NCBI GenBank assembly: GCA_950295325.1
Contig: OX485805.1
Span: 55,328,758-55,392,757, forward strand
Source: Polytrichum commune
Lineage: Eukaryota > Streptophyta > Polytrichopsida > Polytrichales > Polytrichaceae
Direction of reading: 5' to 3'
Length of the DNA: 64,000 nt
Shown: positions 24,459-35,520 of the stretch, piece after piece
Layout of the letters: every line of letters starts with the position of its first letter
Position numbering within the stretch: position 1 is the stretch's first letter
Position numbers and translations under genes: made by a program
Notes under the pieces: model-generated
Seen by the model: the letters and a program-made list of their open reading frames with translations, nothing else
Database searches by the model: none
What the model was told of the DNA's origin: nothing

Positions 24459-26243
24459 TCAATAGCACACGATCTGCTTCATGTAGGAAGGGTTTGTAGC
24501 ATAAACTTCCGAGTCTTGGTAGTCGCTCTCGTATCGGGAGGGGTAGCTCTGGCTCGGCCTGTATTCGTTGTACGAGTATCGGTAGTCATCGCGCTCGTAG
24601 CCATATCCAGGCTGGTGATAGTAATCTCCTCCACGGCTATACTGGTCTCGGCCATTGTATTCGCGGTAGTCACGGCCATCTCTCATTACATCGTGATCAT
24701 TGTAGCCGCTGCCTCTCATGTTGTAGTCTCGGTACACTTGTGGACTGCTTGCGTAGTAATCGTTCGGTACGAACGTTGTAGTGGAGCCTGCTCGGCCAGG
24801 GTTGTAACCTGAGGAGCGGTGGTAGTCACGGTGGATCTGCGGGCTGCTTGCGTACTCCACCGGTCCGGAAAGGTAACGAGGTGCGGAGTCGTAGTAGTGG
24901 TCACGGCCATGGCCATGGCGGTACTCATTGTGCTTGTAGCTAAGCGGAGAGAACAGGGAGCCGATGAGGCTTGTGCTCTGCGGCTTCTTGTACTTGCTGT
25001 GGCCATAGCCGCCGTAGACGGAGTGGCCTCTATTGTTGTAAGACTCGGTTGCGAGGAGCGCTGCGTTCTTGTCCACCTTCTTTGCCTTCTTCATCAGGTC
25101 GTGCGTGTTGGCGTTGCCGAACACGGTTACCAGCGATCGCCCTGGATCGGTGATCACGTCTTGCACACCTGCAAAGTGTCAAGAAACTTTAGAATCTCTA
25201 GCCATAAGTGTTCTTTAAATCTTTGAATTGCAGAGGATGCTTTTAGTTCACGTCTTGCACACCTGCAAATTATCAAGAACTTCAAGAAACTTTAGCATCT
25301 CCACTTCTAGTTGTCTTTTCTTTGGACCGGATCCCTTGTTAACTTTAATTTTCCTGTTTCTGTTTTTGTTTCTGCATGTTTTGGTTTTCTTTTCTCGGCA
25401 CTTGACTTTCAAGCAGGTTCAGCAGAATGTGAAGAGGGCAGCTCTGACACTCACCGGAGAGCTTCTCAATGCCTTCTTGAGCTTTGTTTTCGCATTTGGC
25501 ACAGCACATGGTGACCTTCAGGTCAGTTCTCTGCACCAACCATGACACAGAACAAGATCAGCGTCCAGCCTTCAAGGTGCATCATCATCCTCAACTCATG
25601 TGCTAATTTTTTTTCCTTCGAAAAAAGAAAACAAAAAAACTTGAGGAGTTGAGGAGCAGCCGAATTTGATGAGAATTTAAGAAGACTCGCCATCGTCCAG
25701 ACTGGACAAATTCTAAACTTCTAAGTCAGAGTGCTCTCTAAGGCATGATTAACCGTGACTCCGCCATGTAAATGGGAATAGCCCTTAAGGTATGTAATTC
25801 CGACACCCCGCACGCACACAATGAGTTTGAGAATCATTAATTTTCTGGATCTTGAGGACTGGAGACTTTCTTTCTGTGCAAAATCGTAAAGGAAATTATG
25901 TATTACCGGTGACATGCCGCCGCCTCCGCCACCGTAGCCATAATTCGAAGTGGAGTCCCGCCCCATCCAGTGGTGTTCCCGCTGTCGGGGAATGATCTGC
26001 ACATCATTAAACCACATGAGAAAATCAGGGGAAAAAGAAATAGATAAAACCTCCTACATCAAAACACAACAAAAAATCAAACTCAAAGACTAGTGTCACA
26101 GTTTCCAGCTCCAAAGCTGATGATGACTCGGGGAGTATATATAACCAGCTCAAATATCATCAAGTCACCATGAACTATAAACTCATCAACTACTCAGCTA
26201 GAAACTGCAAGAAGATCATTTCCTCAAAATTCCTCACCTCCAT
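24459..26243 (-). CDS. Heavy-metal-associated (HMA) domain protein with Tyr-rich tail, four exons
   Basis: The predicted protein is a cytoplasmic metal-binding or metallochaperone-like protein of the plant HMA (HPP/HIPP) class. My gene model on the minus strand is: exon 1 coding part 26243..26238 (ATG GAG), exon 2 25996..25907, exon 3 25530..25455, exon 4 25168..24459 (stop TGA). All introns are GT..AG, and the coding sum is 882 bases, giving 293 residues. Residues 24 to 29 are six Gly. The HMA fold covers about residues 34 to 97, with the metal site M40-C-C-A-K-C45 (M-x-C-x-x-C) split from its second half by intron 3. The remaining ~195 residues are rich in Tyr, Asp, Arg, Gly and Ser and contain YASSPQ twice, as YASSPQIHRDY and YASSPQVYRDY. 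The C-terminus is ...IVCY: Cys is second from last, so there is no CaaX isoprenylation box, unlike HIPPs. The start ATG sits just before a strong donor (GTGAGG). Exon 4 is much more GC-rich than its surroundings. The HMA assignment is firm; the metal and partner are unknown. Confidence 0.88.
25246..25302 (-). other. Duplicated (decoy) 3' splice-site region in the last HMA intron
   Basis: About 45 bases of this intron segment repeat the true exon-4 acceptor region (25152..25199), including the intron end TTTGCAG and the first 14 exon bases GTGTGCAAGACGTG. Both keep an intact AG. If the upstream AG (25264..25263) were used, the reading frame would add Gly-Val-Gln-Asp-Val-Asn and stop at TAA 25245..25243, truncating the HMA domain. 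The duplication is seen directly; any splicing use is inference. Confidence 0.8.
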
Positions 26244-26520
26244 CGCAGCTGCTGGGACAAAGGCAAACACACAGCAGATTCAACCGATCAACCGACGTCA
26301 AACTCCTTCAACTCTGGTCACTGATCTCCGGAAGAAATGGGTCCACAAATTCGCAAAAACATCTGATGAAAGTTTTGCAACTCGTGAATGGGAATCATGT
26401 GATGAGAACGTGGATTTGCAAGATGAAGCAGTTTTGGGTGAAGAATGCGACGAGAGCGAAGCAGATTAGACAGATGAGAACACCGTTGTTGGTTGCTAAA
26501 GAGCGAAGAAGGAGACTCCT

Positions 26521-26527
26521 TCTTATA
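26521..26527 (-). promoter_or_regulatory. Candidate TATA box of the HMA gene
   Basis: The minus strand reads TATAAGA here. A start of transcription about 30 bases downstream would give a 5' untranslated leader of roughly 250 bases before the ATG at 26243. No other TATA-like motif is as well placed. This is inference from motif and position only. Confidence 0.4.
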
Positions 26528-26638
26528 CTACAGGAACGCAAATGAGTTTTTCGTTTCGGGGCCTTTTCACTGCCCGTGCCCGCAGCCCCCTGCCCCAGCC
26601 CCAGAGAATGGACTCAATAGAGGTCTTCGTATGAGTCT

Positions 26639-26692
26639 TGAGTATTGAGTATTGAGTATTGAGTATAGTGACCGTATAGTGACCGTATAAAA
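26639..26692. repeat. Short tandem repeats upstream of the HMA gene
   Basis: Four TGAGTAT units (7 bp) at 26639..26666 are followed by two GTGACCGTATA units (11 bp, overlapping by shared ends) at 26668..26690. They lie about 110 to 165 bases upstream of the candidate TATA box and could affect promoter spacing. Confidence 0.85.
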
Positions 26693-29600
26693 TATCGTAT
26701 AATTCTCTTCTTTGGCTTCAAGTTTACTTCTTCTTTGAATGGTGTTGTAATATTCCGGCCTCCCTAAAGGGACCGGGTCGCCATTTGCTAGTGTCCACAA
26801 AACCGTAGAATCTTGGACGGGATTAAAAATGGAGGGCGATGATATTGTGTGGGCGGATGTGGGAATTCACCCGATTTATTAAAATGGGTGGTCACGAATC
26901 TCGAGGCCCTAGGTTTGCTATTGAATCTAGAGAAATTGTATCAAAATGGTAATCATATGCACGTTGCTCAAAGCCTCGAGCCTTGACATGCGTGTGAAGT
27001 GGAGTTGCCTCCTCATAATGGAGATTCATGTGGTATTTTTATAGGGGGTTTATTGTAACTTATGTCCATTTAAAACCAATGTTTTGGAGACTTGAACCCT
27101 TTGAGGTTCAAGTGGAAATCGGCTTTGTAACCAATGCAATATCTAGGTGGAGTAGACCCACGAAATCCATGTGGGATGATATTTGAGCTTTCTTTCAAGT
27201 TAGTCGGAAACACCGATGGCTATTAACCCCTATTGAATATCTTCAAGGTCAAGTCCCGGCCTTGAATTGCACAAAAAAACGTAGAATAGTTGAATGACAT
27301 ATATAACATCAAGAAATGGTATGAGGCGCATTATAAATCTTACTTAAAAAGAAATTTGGGTTTGCATTTGTAGTAGTTGTATTGTTTATAATTTGGGCCA
27401 CCGTGGTCACTTACAAGTATGTCTTCATTTATTCTTTGAAATGGTTGTAGAAGCTACATTTTAGAAATCATACCGCAACTTGGTTGTGTGATTGAGTTCA
27501 ATGGGCTTGGTTTACTTGGAGAATTGTGCCACCATGGTCCTATGAAAATCCTCCCTCTTGGGAGATTCAACGTTGAACCCTACCGCTCAAAACCTTGCAA
27601 AAAAAAATAGTATTTTTGGCGGAGACATAATAACTTGGAAAGATGCAACTTGTAACTGCATAATTTGAGGAGGTTCTTTTTCTAGGCTTGGCCATGGTTT
27701 TAAACATAAAGACCCAGGTCGAATGTCCCTATGTGATTTGGAAATTGCATTTTGGAATGTCAAACATCAATTTTTTCCCAAAAAATGCAAAATGTTACAC
27801 CAAAGTTGTCATTATTCTCTCCGAGAAAAATCCAAGCTTGACACCAAATTCACCATGCCAAGCTATTCGGTTCGGCATCAACAAACAAAACAACCACACA
27901 AGAATACAAAAATAGAAAATCCCATTTACCACATCCGATCATCACATTGGGTAGCAACATGCATAATTCCATGTGGTAAGCTTACTTTGACACAATAAAA
28001 TGTTCAACTAAAGAGCATGGGTGAATGTATATAATAACACCTACCAATGGGGGGTGAACTGGGGGAGGGGAAGAGTGAAAAAAATGATTCCTATTGTAGA
28101 GCGTGGGGATTGTTATTTTTAGTCAACAAATTCACTAAATCAAGGGAGAAACCTAAATTGAGCTTAAAAATGGGATGAATCTACAACAGGATATAGAGGG
28201 GAATTTCTACTATTACCCCCTCAATACTTGGGGTTGTGAAACCAAACGGAAAGCATAACCTATGCAAGGATTCCATGTTGGCGTCCATCACGTTGCATGA
28301 TGTCCTATGATAGCAACAAGACACTAGACTCAAAAAAATCACATCGGCAGGGTAAAATTCACTAGTTTACCTAGGGGTAAACTAACACGATCAAATGCTT
28401 GGTTAACGATTTGATTGACTACAAGATAGAAAATGATATAGGAATCAATTGTACGGGGGAATTTTTTTAATAAATTATAAATAATATATTTGACCATTAC
28501 ATCTTGTTAGCTACAAGATCTTAAAGTCCAAAATTTAAGAATTTTTTTTTTGTGGTTCAACATCTGACTAGCAAGCTGATTGTTGAAGACAACTAAGAGT
28601 AGTCAACTTGGATTAGTCGGCTAGCAATCAACTTCTAAAGGAAAAAAATCCAAACAATTAAAAAATTCCAAAAAATTGAACCATTAGATTCAACATCCAA
28701 AATGATCCAACAGCCTTGAATTTTTGGAATTTTCGTAACTTTGGAATTTCTTTGTAGAAATTGACTACTAGGTCCAGTAGTAGATACTGGGGCAATCGGC
28801 CCAAAAACTTATTTAAAATTTATTGAGGTTCAAAAATTGCCACAACAAGGGGCATCGTGTCTTAACGTGACACAATGTGACGGTGTCATGTCATTTGTGA
28901 CATGCTATGACAGTCAAAGAGTGCATCGCGCCCATGTGCACATCCCTGGACCTATGATATTTAGGAGACCATGATTACAAGCATCGATTAAAAAATAATA
29001 CTTTAAAAAATAAAATCGTGAACAAAAAAGAAACGACACCTAATGTTTAGAATTTATGGAGTGCAAAGTAAGTTTCTCTTTTGGATCTATGCCTCATGAA
29101 GCCTTTCCTTGGTCCTTTCGTCCAAAAGGGGTTGGATCCTTGGGACCGGTAAAGCTCGAAATTATGATTTCGTGGTGGGGCGAACGGGAACATTCGGCAT
29201 CAAGGCCATGTTTGGGCGTCACAAAGTGAAATTTGGGAAGGTCAATGCGGGAATGGACGTACTTTGCACGACAAATGTGTTGGGGACTTAAGGCAAAGAA
29301 TTCGAGTGCTCCAAAAGGTTGAAAGGAAGAAGGAAGAGCATCTTGCACCAGTCCCTCTTTTTATGGACCGGCAATCATTCGTGTGAAAAAAACTAGAATG
29401 GTGGAATGAATGTGAGGCACAATGTCCGATCGTAATAGCAAGCAACCACACTCCGAAAGTGACCAACATTTTGACATCACCACCTTACGTGGGGCTATAA
29501 TCACTATATGTAGGAACTACATCAAATCAAACGATTTTGTTTTATGTAGTGTGGTGATACGGTTAGGGGGATTCACATTGAGAGTCAAACTTCATAATAT

Positions 29601-29849
29601 TCTTCAACACGGTGGAGTTATTATAAGTTCTATACACAGATATTACCTACACATGATATTATAGATACACAAATGTCAAAACTACATGGTTCATTGATCC
29701 CTCCCCTTTATGAGAGAATCCACACACGCAACCCCCCCCCCCTCCCCCTCAATACATACACTGGTTCTTTGGAGGCAAGGGTTTAGGCATCCAACAAGGA
29801 ACGAGTGTATGGGTTGGTTCGTCCAAACCTTCATTATATCTGTCAAATA
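26693..29849. other. No gene seen
   Basis: I see no supportable gene. Frames reach 91 codons with no domain. A run of 11 C lies at 29732..29742. A minus-strand 84-codon frame at 29094..29348 lies in slightly GC-richer DNA but matches nothing I know. Confidence 0.5.
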
Positions 29850-30115
29850 TTGAGAGAATTTAGGATCTAAAAAACATGGTGTGCGCTTAGGATCCGCTAT
29901 CCTAAATCTTGGATCAGCCTATGTGAGGCCAGCTAACCACCCATTCTTGTCGGACAAGCTAGCAAACTAGACTTCAATAACCAGTCGCCACTCTTTGTGT
30001 ATGATAATTTCAGCATTCATAAAAACTTGGGTGGCTTTGTGTTAATTTCCATGAACTCGGGGTTTGGGATTGGAACCGTGGTTTCCTTTACTTTACTTTA
30101 GAAATAACTAATATT
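29850..30115 (+). repeat. Dispersed repeat B, copy 2
   Basis: Aligns with copies at 9290..9620 and 44300..44670. It is closest to copy 1, sharing CACTCTTTGTGTATG, AAAACTTGGGTG and CTTTGTGTT. Just upstream, 29788..29826 matches 55150..55190 (GGCATCCAACAAGGAACGAG), another short dispersed repeat. Confidence 0.65.
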
Positions 30116-30355
30116 CATGAAGTTGGACATTTGCGATCCACAGAGCAAGCTCAACCTATTGAAGAATGTTATGTTATTAATATACAAACAAGTGTAGTAG
30201 AAATAAAGCTTAAATTTGAACCAATCAAGAATTGAGCTGAGTGATCAACACTAGGCTAACGGGCTCACGTTCATGTCGGTACCTAGCTACGGGTGTTACT
30301 TTTTCTTCTTCTTTTTCTTTTATATTGAGTTGACATCTTGAACATACCAACCTCG

Positions 30356-30532
30356 ATAACATTATTAAGCAATGTGCATATGTTCACGTGGGCCTTGAGA
30401 ATATAACCATGGGATGCCCCAACCTAGTATAATGAGACTCAAATTAAGTCTGAATTTGCATTGGGTTGGGGCATCCCATGGTTATGTTCTCAGGGCCCAC
30501 ATGAAGGAGCACACACTGCTTAATATTGTTAT
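30356..30532. repeat. Long imperfect inverted repeat (foldback)
   Basis: Two arms of about 69 bases (30356..30424 and 30464..30532) pair around a 39-base loop. The innermost 22 bases of each arm, ATAACCATGGGATGCCCCAA plus CC, pair perfectly; outward there are scattered mismatches and small bulges. No TIR-type target duplication is evident. It could be a foldback transposon or a young MIR-type hairpin gene. Confidence 0.85.
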
Positions 30533-30739
30533 GCTAGTTGTCATAGAGGCCACACTTGAAAGTGCGGTGTTGTAGCATTCACAGTGGAGAAGCTTCCTTG
30601 CAAGGATGTGCGACCAACTAAACCATATATAATTCAAAACATACAAGAACACAATATATAAGCAATCCTATAAATCCTCAAAATATGAGTCACCCTCACG
30701 ATACTCACAAAAAAGTGCCAATTTAAAGGTTGAGATAGA

Positions 30740-31060
30740 CAACCCTTATCAATTACATTTCTTATTGAAGACACCTATATGTGAGTGGTATGTGGTTTGG
30801 TGTGGCTCCAATAAATGATATCAAATATACATGTGTTTGAATGAGATTGAAGTGTGTGTTCAAAATATGACAACCCTTTCAAGTTAGATAGTCAACATAA
30901 TTGGGTGGACTTGTCACCTATATGACCGTTTAATGATCACAAGAATATTCACATTGATAATGTATAAGATAGCCATTATAGGCTTCAAAATTTATGAGGA
31001 AAGTGACTACAACCTCAATTTGGATAGTCTACTAGTCATCTCGTACTAATTGTACTCATA
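30740..31060 (+). repeat. Dispersed repeat C, copy 2
   Basis: Diverged direct copy of 5285..5605. It lacks the poly-C run of copy 1 and ends with ACTAATTGTACTCA. Confidence 0.65.
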
Positions 31061-31539
31061 GGACCATGGTGCCACAACTAACAACTATAGATTTGTTGAT
31101 GAAAATATTTGGAGTTTGAGCTTGTGATTTGAAATTAGAATCGGGCTTCAAACTAAATTGGGACACAACACCTAGTACCTAACTCACAAAGCAACGTGAA
31201 ATGAAATTAATTCAAAAGTCCGGGAAGCCAAAAGGCTTATGGGACTAAAAGTAGTACATTGAGATAATGACAAAAAGATGATCCCTTATAGTAACCGAGT
31301 GCAGTGGCCTCCGTGGATAAAGACTAGAATAAATTTGGTGGTTCAATTGGACGAAAGATTTGAGGCTGCCTAGTACAACATTTTGAAGTAGACATGCAAA
31401 CCAAAGTTAAGTTATGGTTGTTAATTGCAAGACATCATGGCTTTTCAAATGACATGATTGACTTGGAAGTGGATGATTGAGTATTACTTCTGAATGCTTG
31501 AATGGATGATGAACTCATATACAAAGAGCCCAACGCATC

Positions 31540-31640
31540 TCATGCTTTGTGGAGTCTAGGTAAACTCGTTCATCGTAGATGATGGGGCTCCGGTAATAAC
31601 AAACTCCCATTTGATTGAAGGCCAATTCATTAAAAGTGGA
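31540..31640 (+). repeat. Dispersed repeat M, copy 1
   Basis: Shared core: GTCTAGGTAAACTC, TTCATC, then GAAGGCC(A/G)(A/G)TTCATT. Related copies lie near 43845..43935, 51440..51570 and 58197..58300, all in the same orientation. It is non-coding, and the flanking homology extends further but is too weak to delimit. Confidence 0.55.
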
Positions 31641-31950
31641 AGCCGTTGTCTGAGAAGGATCTCTCACGTCATTTTTTAGAACTGAATAACTTAGATTTTA
31701 AGAAAATAAAATAGTTCGTTACCTTCCTAATGGATGAGTTTATTTGGACACCTTGAAGTTGTAACCAACCCAACACAATAGAATACCTGCATTTTCACAT
31801 TCAACCAATTTGATCCCTTCATAACAATTGGGATGAATAAAATATGGCCGCAAATTTATTAATGACTTGTTTTGCCAACGCCCCCTACATCCTAGATGGA
31901 CGGGTTTACATTATAAAGTTAGCCTTAAAGTCTCTCAGAAGAACATGTTT

Positions 31951-32281
31951 TTGGTAGGGAGTTCCTCCCCACTTTTGACGTTTAATCATGTTTCACAAGT
32001 ATTTTAGAACTATCAAAACCCCTAATTTTGGTAAAACAAAAAGGAGGCATTTGACTAAGGCTAAAAGATAGCTATTTAAAACGAATTTCGTGGATTTTTT
32101 TTGAAGGCATCTACAATTGTGATCTCTCGAACGTTTGACAACGAGTTCATTTTTAAATAGTTGTCTTTCAAGCAATGTGAAACGCCTTCTTTTTATCTCA
32201 CCAAAAGCAAGAATTCTGACACCACTTGAACTCTTCTTGAACATTATAAAATGTCAAAAGTGAGGAGAATCTCCCTACCAA
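31951..32281. mobile_element. Foldback / MITE with long inverted repeats
   Basis: The 331-bp element is bounded by TTGGTAGGGAG and its complement CTCCCTACCAA. The arms continue inward through (C)CTC(C)CCACTTTTGAC and TTT...ATGTT, so pairing extends roughly 45 bases with mismatches, and more inverted similarity continues toward the centre. The 83-codon minus-strand frame inside reflects this non-coding structure. Target duplication is unclear. Confidence 0.75.
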
Positions 32282-33259
32282 CACACAAGTTCTTAAGACA
32301 CTTCAAAATTAACTCTAATTGCTTCATGTCCAATGGGGACCCAATGTCCCCCCTCCCCTTACACTAGAGCTTGAGTGGAGAGCTCGAACTTGCAATTTGG
32401 ATGTTTGACATTCCACTTTACCAAGCTTTCATCCCCGACTTATACTATTGAGAGTTTGACCGGCCTTCCATGCCTCAATAGTTTAAGCAACTGTAAAGTG
32501 GTTCTATTCAAAGTCAGATTTTAAGGAAGGCAAGGTTACTAAACAAAGGGGAATTTGTGAGCAGCCGAAAAGGTGCTTGAAAGCCCATCAACATAAACAA
32601 AAAGCTCGAACTCTTGCCAACCCCAAGCAACTTTCGTACGGAGGAGAGCTTGTTATCGTTGTCCACATGGAGAACCATGAAGATGCTCTCCACGCGTTGT
32701 AAGTTAAACCTCATTAAAATAAAAACCTAAAAAATCTTGGCTTCAAAGCTCAAGTGTAAGGTGGACATGCGTAAATTAGCAAGCATAAGTCTTTTCTTTT
32801 CTTTTTTCTTTTCATTCATTGCTAACAAGAGTGACTTGTTTCTTCAAGCTCTCATGGGATTGTCTTGAAAATAAAAACAAGATTCTTGAGCTCCAACTCG
32901 ATCCTATTGGGTTTGGAAGTTGGGATGGGCATGTGGCCTTAATGTTAACCCGTATTAGTATCATCCAATATCAAGTTGTTGGAGTGATGTGGCCTTAATG
33001 GAAAAGGGGGCCTAACATTTTGCTCAAGATGCTTCCATGTACGCACACTCTTTTAATTATTTTCATCCACAACACATGGCACATGTATCCACTATTTCCA
33101 TACGATTATAAATAGTTTAGTGATGGTTGCTTATCACTCATTGGAGAAGAATTTTCATGAGAGCATTGCAATTGATTTCATTTCATTGACTCTCATTGTA
33201 TTTTTACATGGTGTGTTTCGTTCTAAATGTCCATGAAGAAGTAATAACCCCTTCTCTAC
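32282..33259. other. No gene seen
   Basis: I see no gene or clear repeat; the largest open frame is 66 codons. Confidence 0.5.
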
Positions 33260-33485
33260 TACACTAAATATGATATTTAGTGTGACTTACTATTTGGAAT
33301 TACGCAATGCTATATCTATTTACTGTATATCTCATAGTTTATCAACAAATGTTAAATTGGTGGTTTGGACATTACTATACAGAACATTGACAACTTTACT
33401 TGGTAAAAGAAATGATCAATAGCAAAAAGATACAGCACCGTGTAAAACCAAATAGCAAGTCACACTAAATATCATATTTGGTGTA
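33260..33485. mobile_element. TA-flanked MITE family E, copy 1
   Basis: A 222-bp element at 33262..33483 is flanked by TA on both sides. The ends are CACTAAATATGATATTTAGT and, in reverse complement, CACCAAATATGATATTTAGT; each end is itself a small palindrome. The TIR continues through GTGACTTACTATTTGG-like sequence. It is non-coding. The TA duplication fits a Tc1/mariner-type non-autonomous element. Confidence 0.85.
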
Positions 33486-33672
33486 GTGATTTTCATAACA
33501 TAACTGGTTTTTTTTTTTTTAGAATCGATTTCAATGCGTGCAAAGATGCAAGTGTATGGGAAACATAACCATGTCAACTTGGAACTGATTAATTTGACAC
33601 TAAAGGTGTGGATATATTGGTCAAGCACGTGATAATAACTTATAATAGTACCACTAGCAACCACTAACTCAC

Positions 33673-33893
33673 TACATCAAATTGTTCTATTAGTGTTGAC
33701 TACCATTTGGAGTTACACGTTCCTATAAATTTTTACCGACACTGTCATTTTTCACCAAGTAAATTATATCATGTTCTTTGATGTGCATACTAACTAATTA
33801 TATAGCTTGAGTAAAAAACCATATGCTCGGTAAAATGTTATAACAATGTGTAATTCCAAATGGTAACCCACACTAATAGGACAAATTAGTGTA
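33673..33893. mobile_element. TA-flanked MITE family E, copy 2
   Basis: A 217-bp element at 33675..33891 between TA dinucleotides. The ends are CATCAAATTGTTCTATTAGT and, in reverse complement, CACTAATTTGTCCTATTAGT, followed by the shared CCATTTGGAGTTACAC block. The body resembles copy 3, including an inverted centre (GCATACTAACTAATTATATA). Confidence 0.85.
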
Positions 33894-34232
33894 GTTTGCA
33901 TTCCATTCCCACACTACCCAACGATGACGTACTTAGTGATCTACAAGTTACCCGGCTCGCATTTGAAATTTAAACCACGGGAGTACATAATACTACAACA
34001 ACATACCTAGCTCAAAGTGAAGGCGGGTGACGTTGAGTGCGGGAGTACTATAGAGAGACACTATTTGTGTCTCCACTAGATAGCCATGCAAGGAGCCTCG
34101 GGATTGCGAAAGCCACGTACCAAGGCCCACAAAACTATGTATGTGAGTGGAAACACAAACTCCAAAGATCATGCCGCTTGCCCACTCTAACAAAGCCTAC
34201 CAAAAATATCTCATACCCCACATTCACCCAAC

Positions 34233-34455
34233 TACACTCTATTGTCTTATTAGTGTGGGTTACGATTTGGATTTACGCATTGCTACAACATTTTACCCAG
34301 CGTCTGGTTTTTAACTCAAGCTACAAAATTAGTTAGTATGCATATCAAAGAACACGTTATAGCTTGCTTGGTTAAAAACATGATAGTGTCGGTAAAAAGT
34401 TACAGCAACGTGCAACTCCAAATCGTAACCCACACTAATAGGACAATTCAGTGTA
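34233..34455. mobile_element. TA-flanked MITE family E, copy 3
   Basis: A 219-bp element at 34235..34453 between TA dinucleotides. Its ends, CACTCTATTGTCTTATTAGT and the complementary right end, are followed by GGGTTACGATTTGGA-like sequence. The centre matches copy 2 in reverse orientation. Three family members lie within 1.2 kb. Confidence 0.85.
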
Positions 34456-35122
34456 CTATTGTGCATATTTAACTTTTGTTTTCATAAAGTGTATAGTAAA
34501 TAAGGTCAAAAGTGCGACTAAAATTAATATCTCTAACATTTCATGGACATTTACAATAGTTACTACTCTTATAATGATAGTCACTATAATTTATAATAAT
34601 GTATAAGTAAGACACACTCAAACAGACCCACATGCCCAAAAAATGAAATCGAGTTTATCTTAGTAACTTGGAACGACAAGTCAATGCAATAAATCACTCT
34701 ATATAGAACGTCACACTAATGCCCCTATTTGGTGTAGGTTGCTTTTTTTATTTGTCATGAATTCATCCAAAAAATCGATTTTCTTTTTCAGATCCAACAT
34801 TTCATCAATCAATTTCTTCAAAATGGATCCTTGAGACTAGCATACACCTATGTAATCTTTGACATTTTGATTGTTTGTTTCACATAATGTAACAAGTTAT
34901 TGACATATTTCAAATTAAAATGATGAGTTTAGAGTGGTTGTATATAGTACTCTACAATAAAAGCAAATTCCTACACACAAAATTTGTAATAATCTAATCA
35001 ATATCGTCGTCGTGAGTACTTAACGTGGCTTTCAAGTCCATGAAGTCGAGCGGGCCAATAAGTACGATGAGACTTGACCAAGTAAGGTTGATTCAAATTT
35101 AACTTCATGGCAAGTGCAAGAG
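34456..35122. other. No gene seen
   Basis: I see no gene and no clear repeat; it separates the family E cluster from the family F copy. Confidence 0.5.
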
Positions 35123-35520
35123 TACACTAAAGAAGTATATTTAGTGTTACCAATTCTATTTGTCTTGCTCACTACTAATTGTAAATCGCCCGTTATTTGT
35201 CATTCCTTTTAAAAAATAATTAAAGATGGGCATCATAGATTTACAATATTGCAATTATTTTCATTTATTAAGTAATTTTTCATCCAAATTTGAATCACGC
35301 ATAACAATAATCTATTACAAAAAATTAGGATGCATAATATACCAAGCTTTGTTTCAAAAATTGACATGGGTTGTATCCATATTCCAATCATCCATGACAA
35401 AACTCGTCAACTTGTTTAGAAGAAGTGTCACTTGAAATAGTTACCACAATGACACAAAACACCATGTGAGAATAGATTCATTACTTATTGTAGTTATATT
35501 GGTTAATTTTGCGACAAAAA
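35123..35520 (+). mobile_element. TA-flanked MITE family F, copy 2
   Basis: Starts after TA (35123..35124) with CACTAAAGAAGTATATTTAG and matches the reverse complement of 13700..14102 for about 390 bases, including CAATTCTATTTGTCTTGCTC and GAAGTGTCA. The right end is not recognisable. Confidence 0.6.

Noticed and set aside
24450-25226. Long plus-strand frames of 120 and 135 codons
   Set aside because: They lie opposite HMA exon 4 and owe their length to its GC-rich codons; the minus-strand product has a clear domain and matching splice sites.
33260-34455. CACTA (En/Spm) transposons, because the ends read CACTA
   Set aside because: CACTA elements make 3-bp target duplications; here every intact copy lies between TA dinucleotides.
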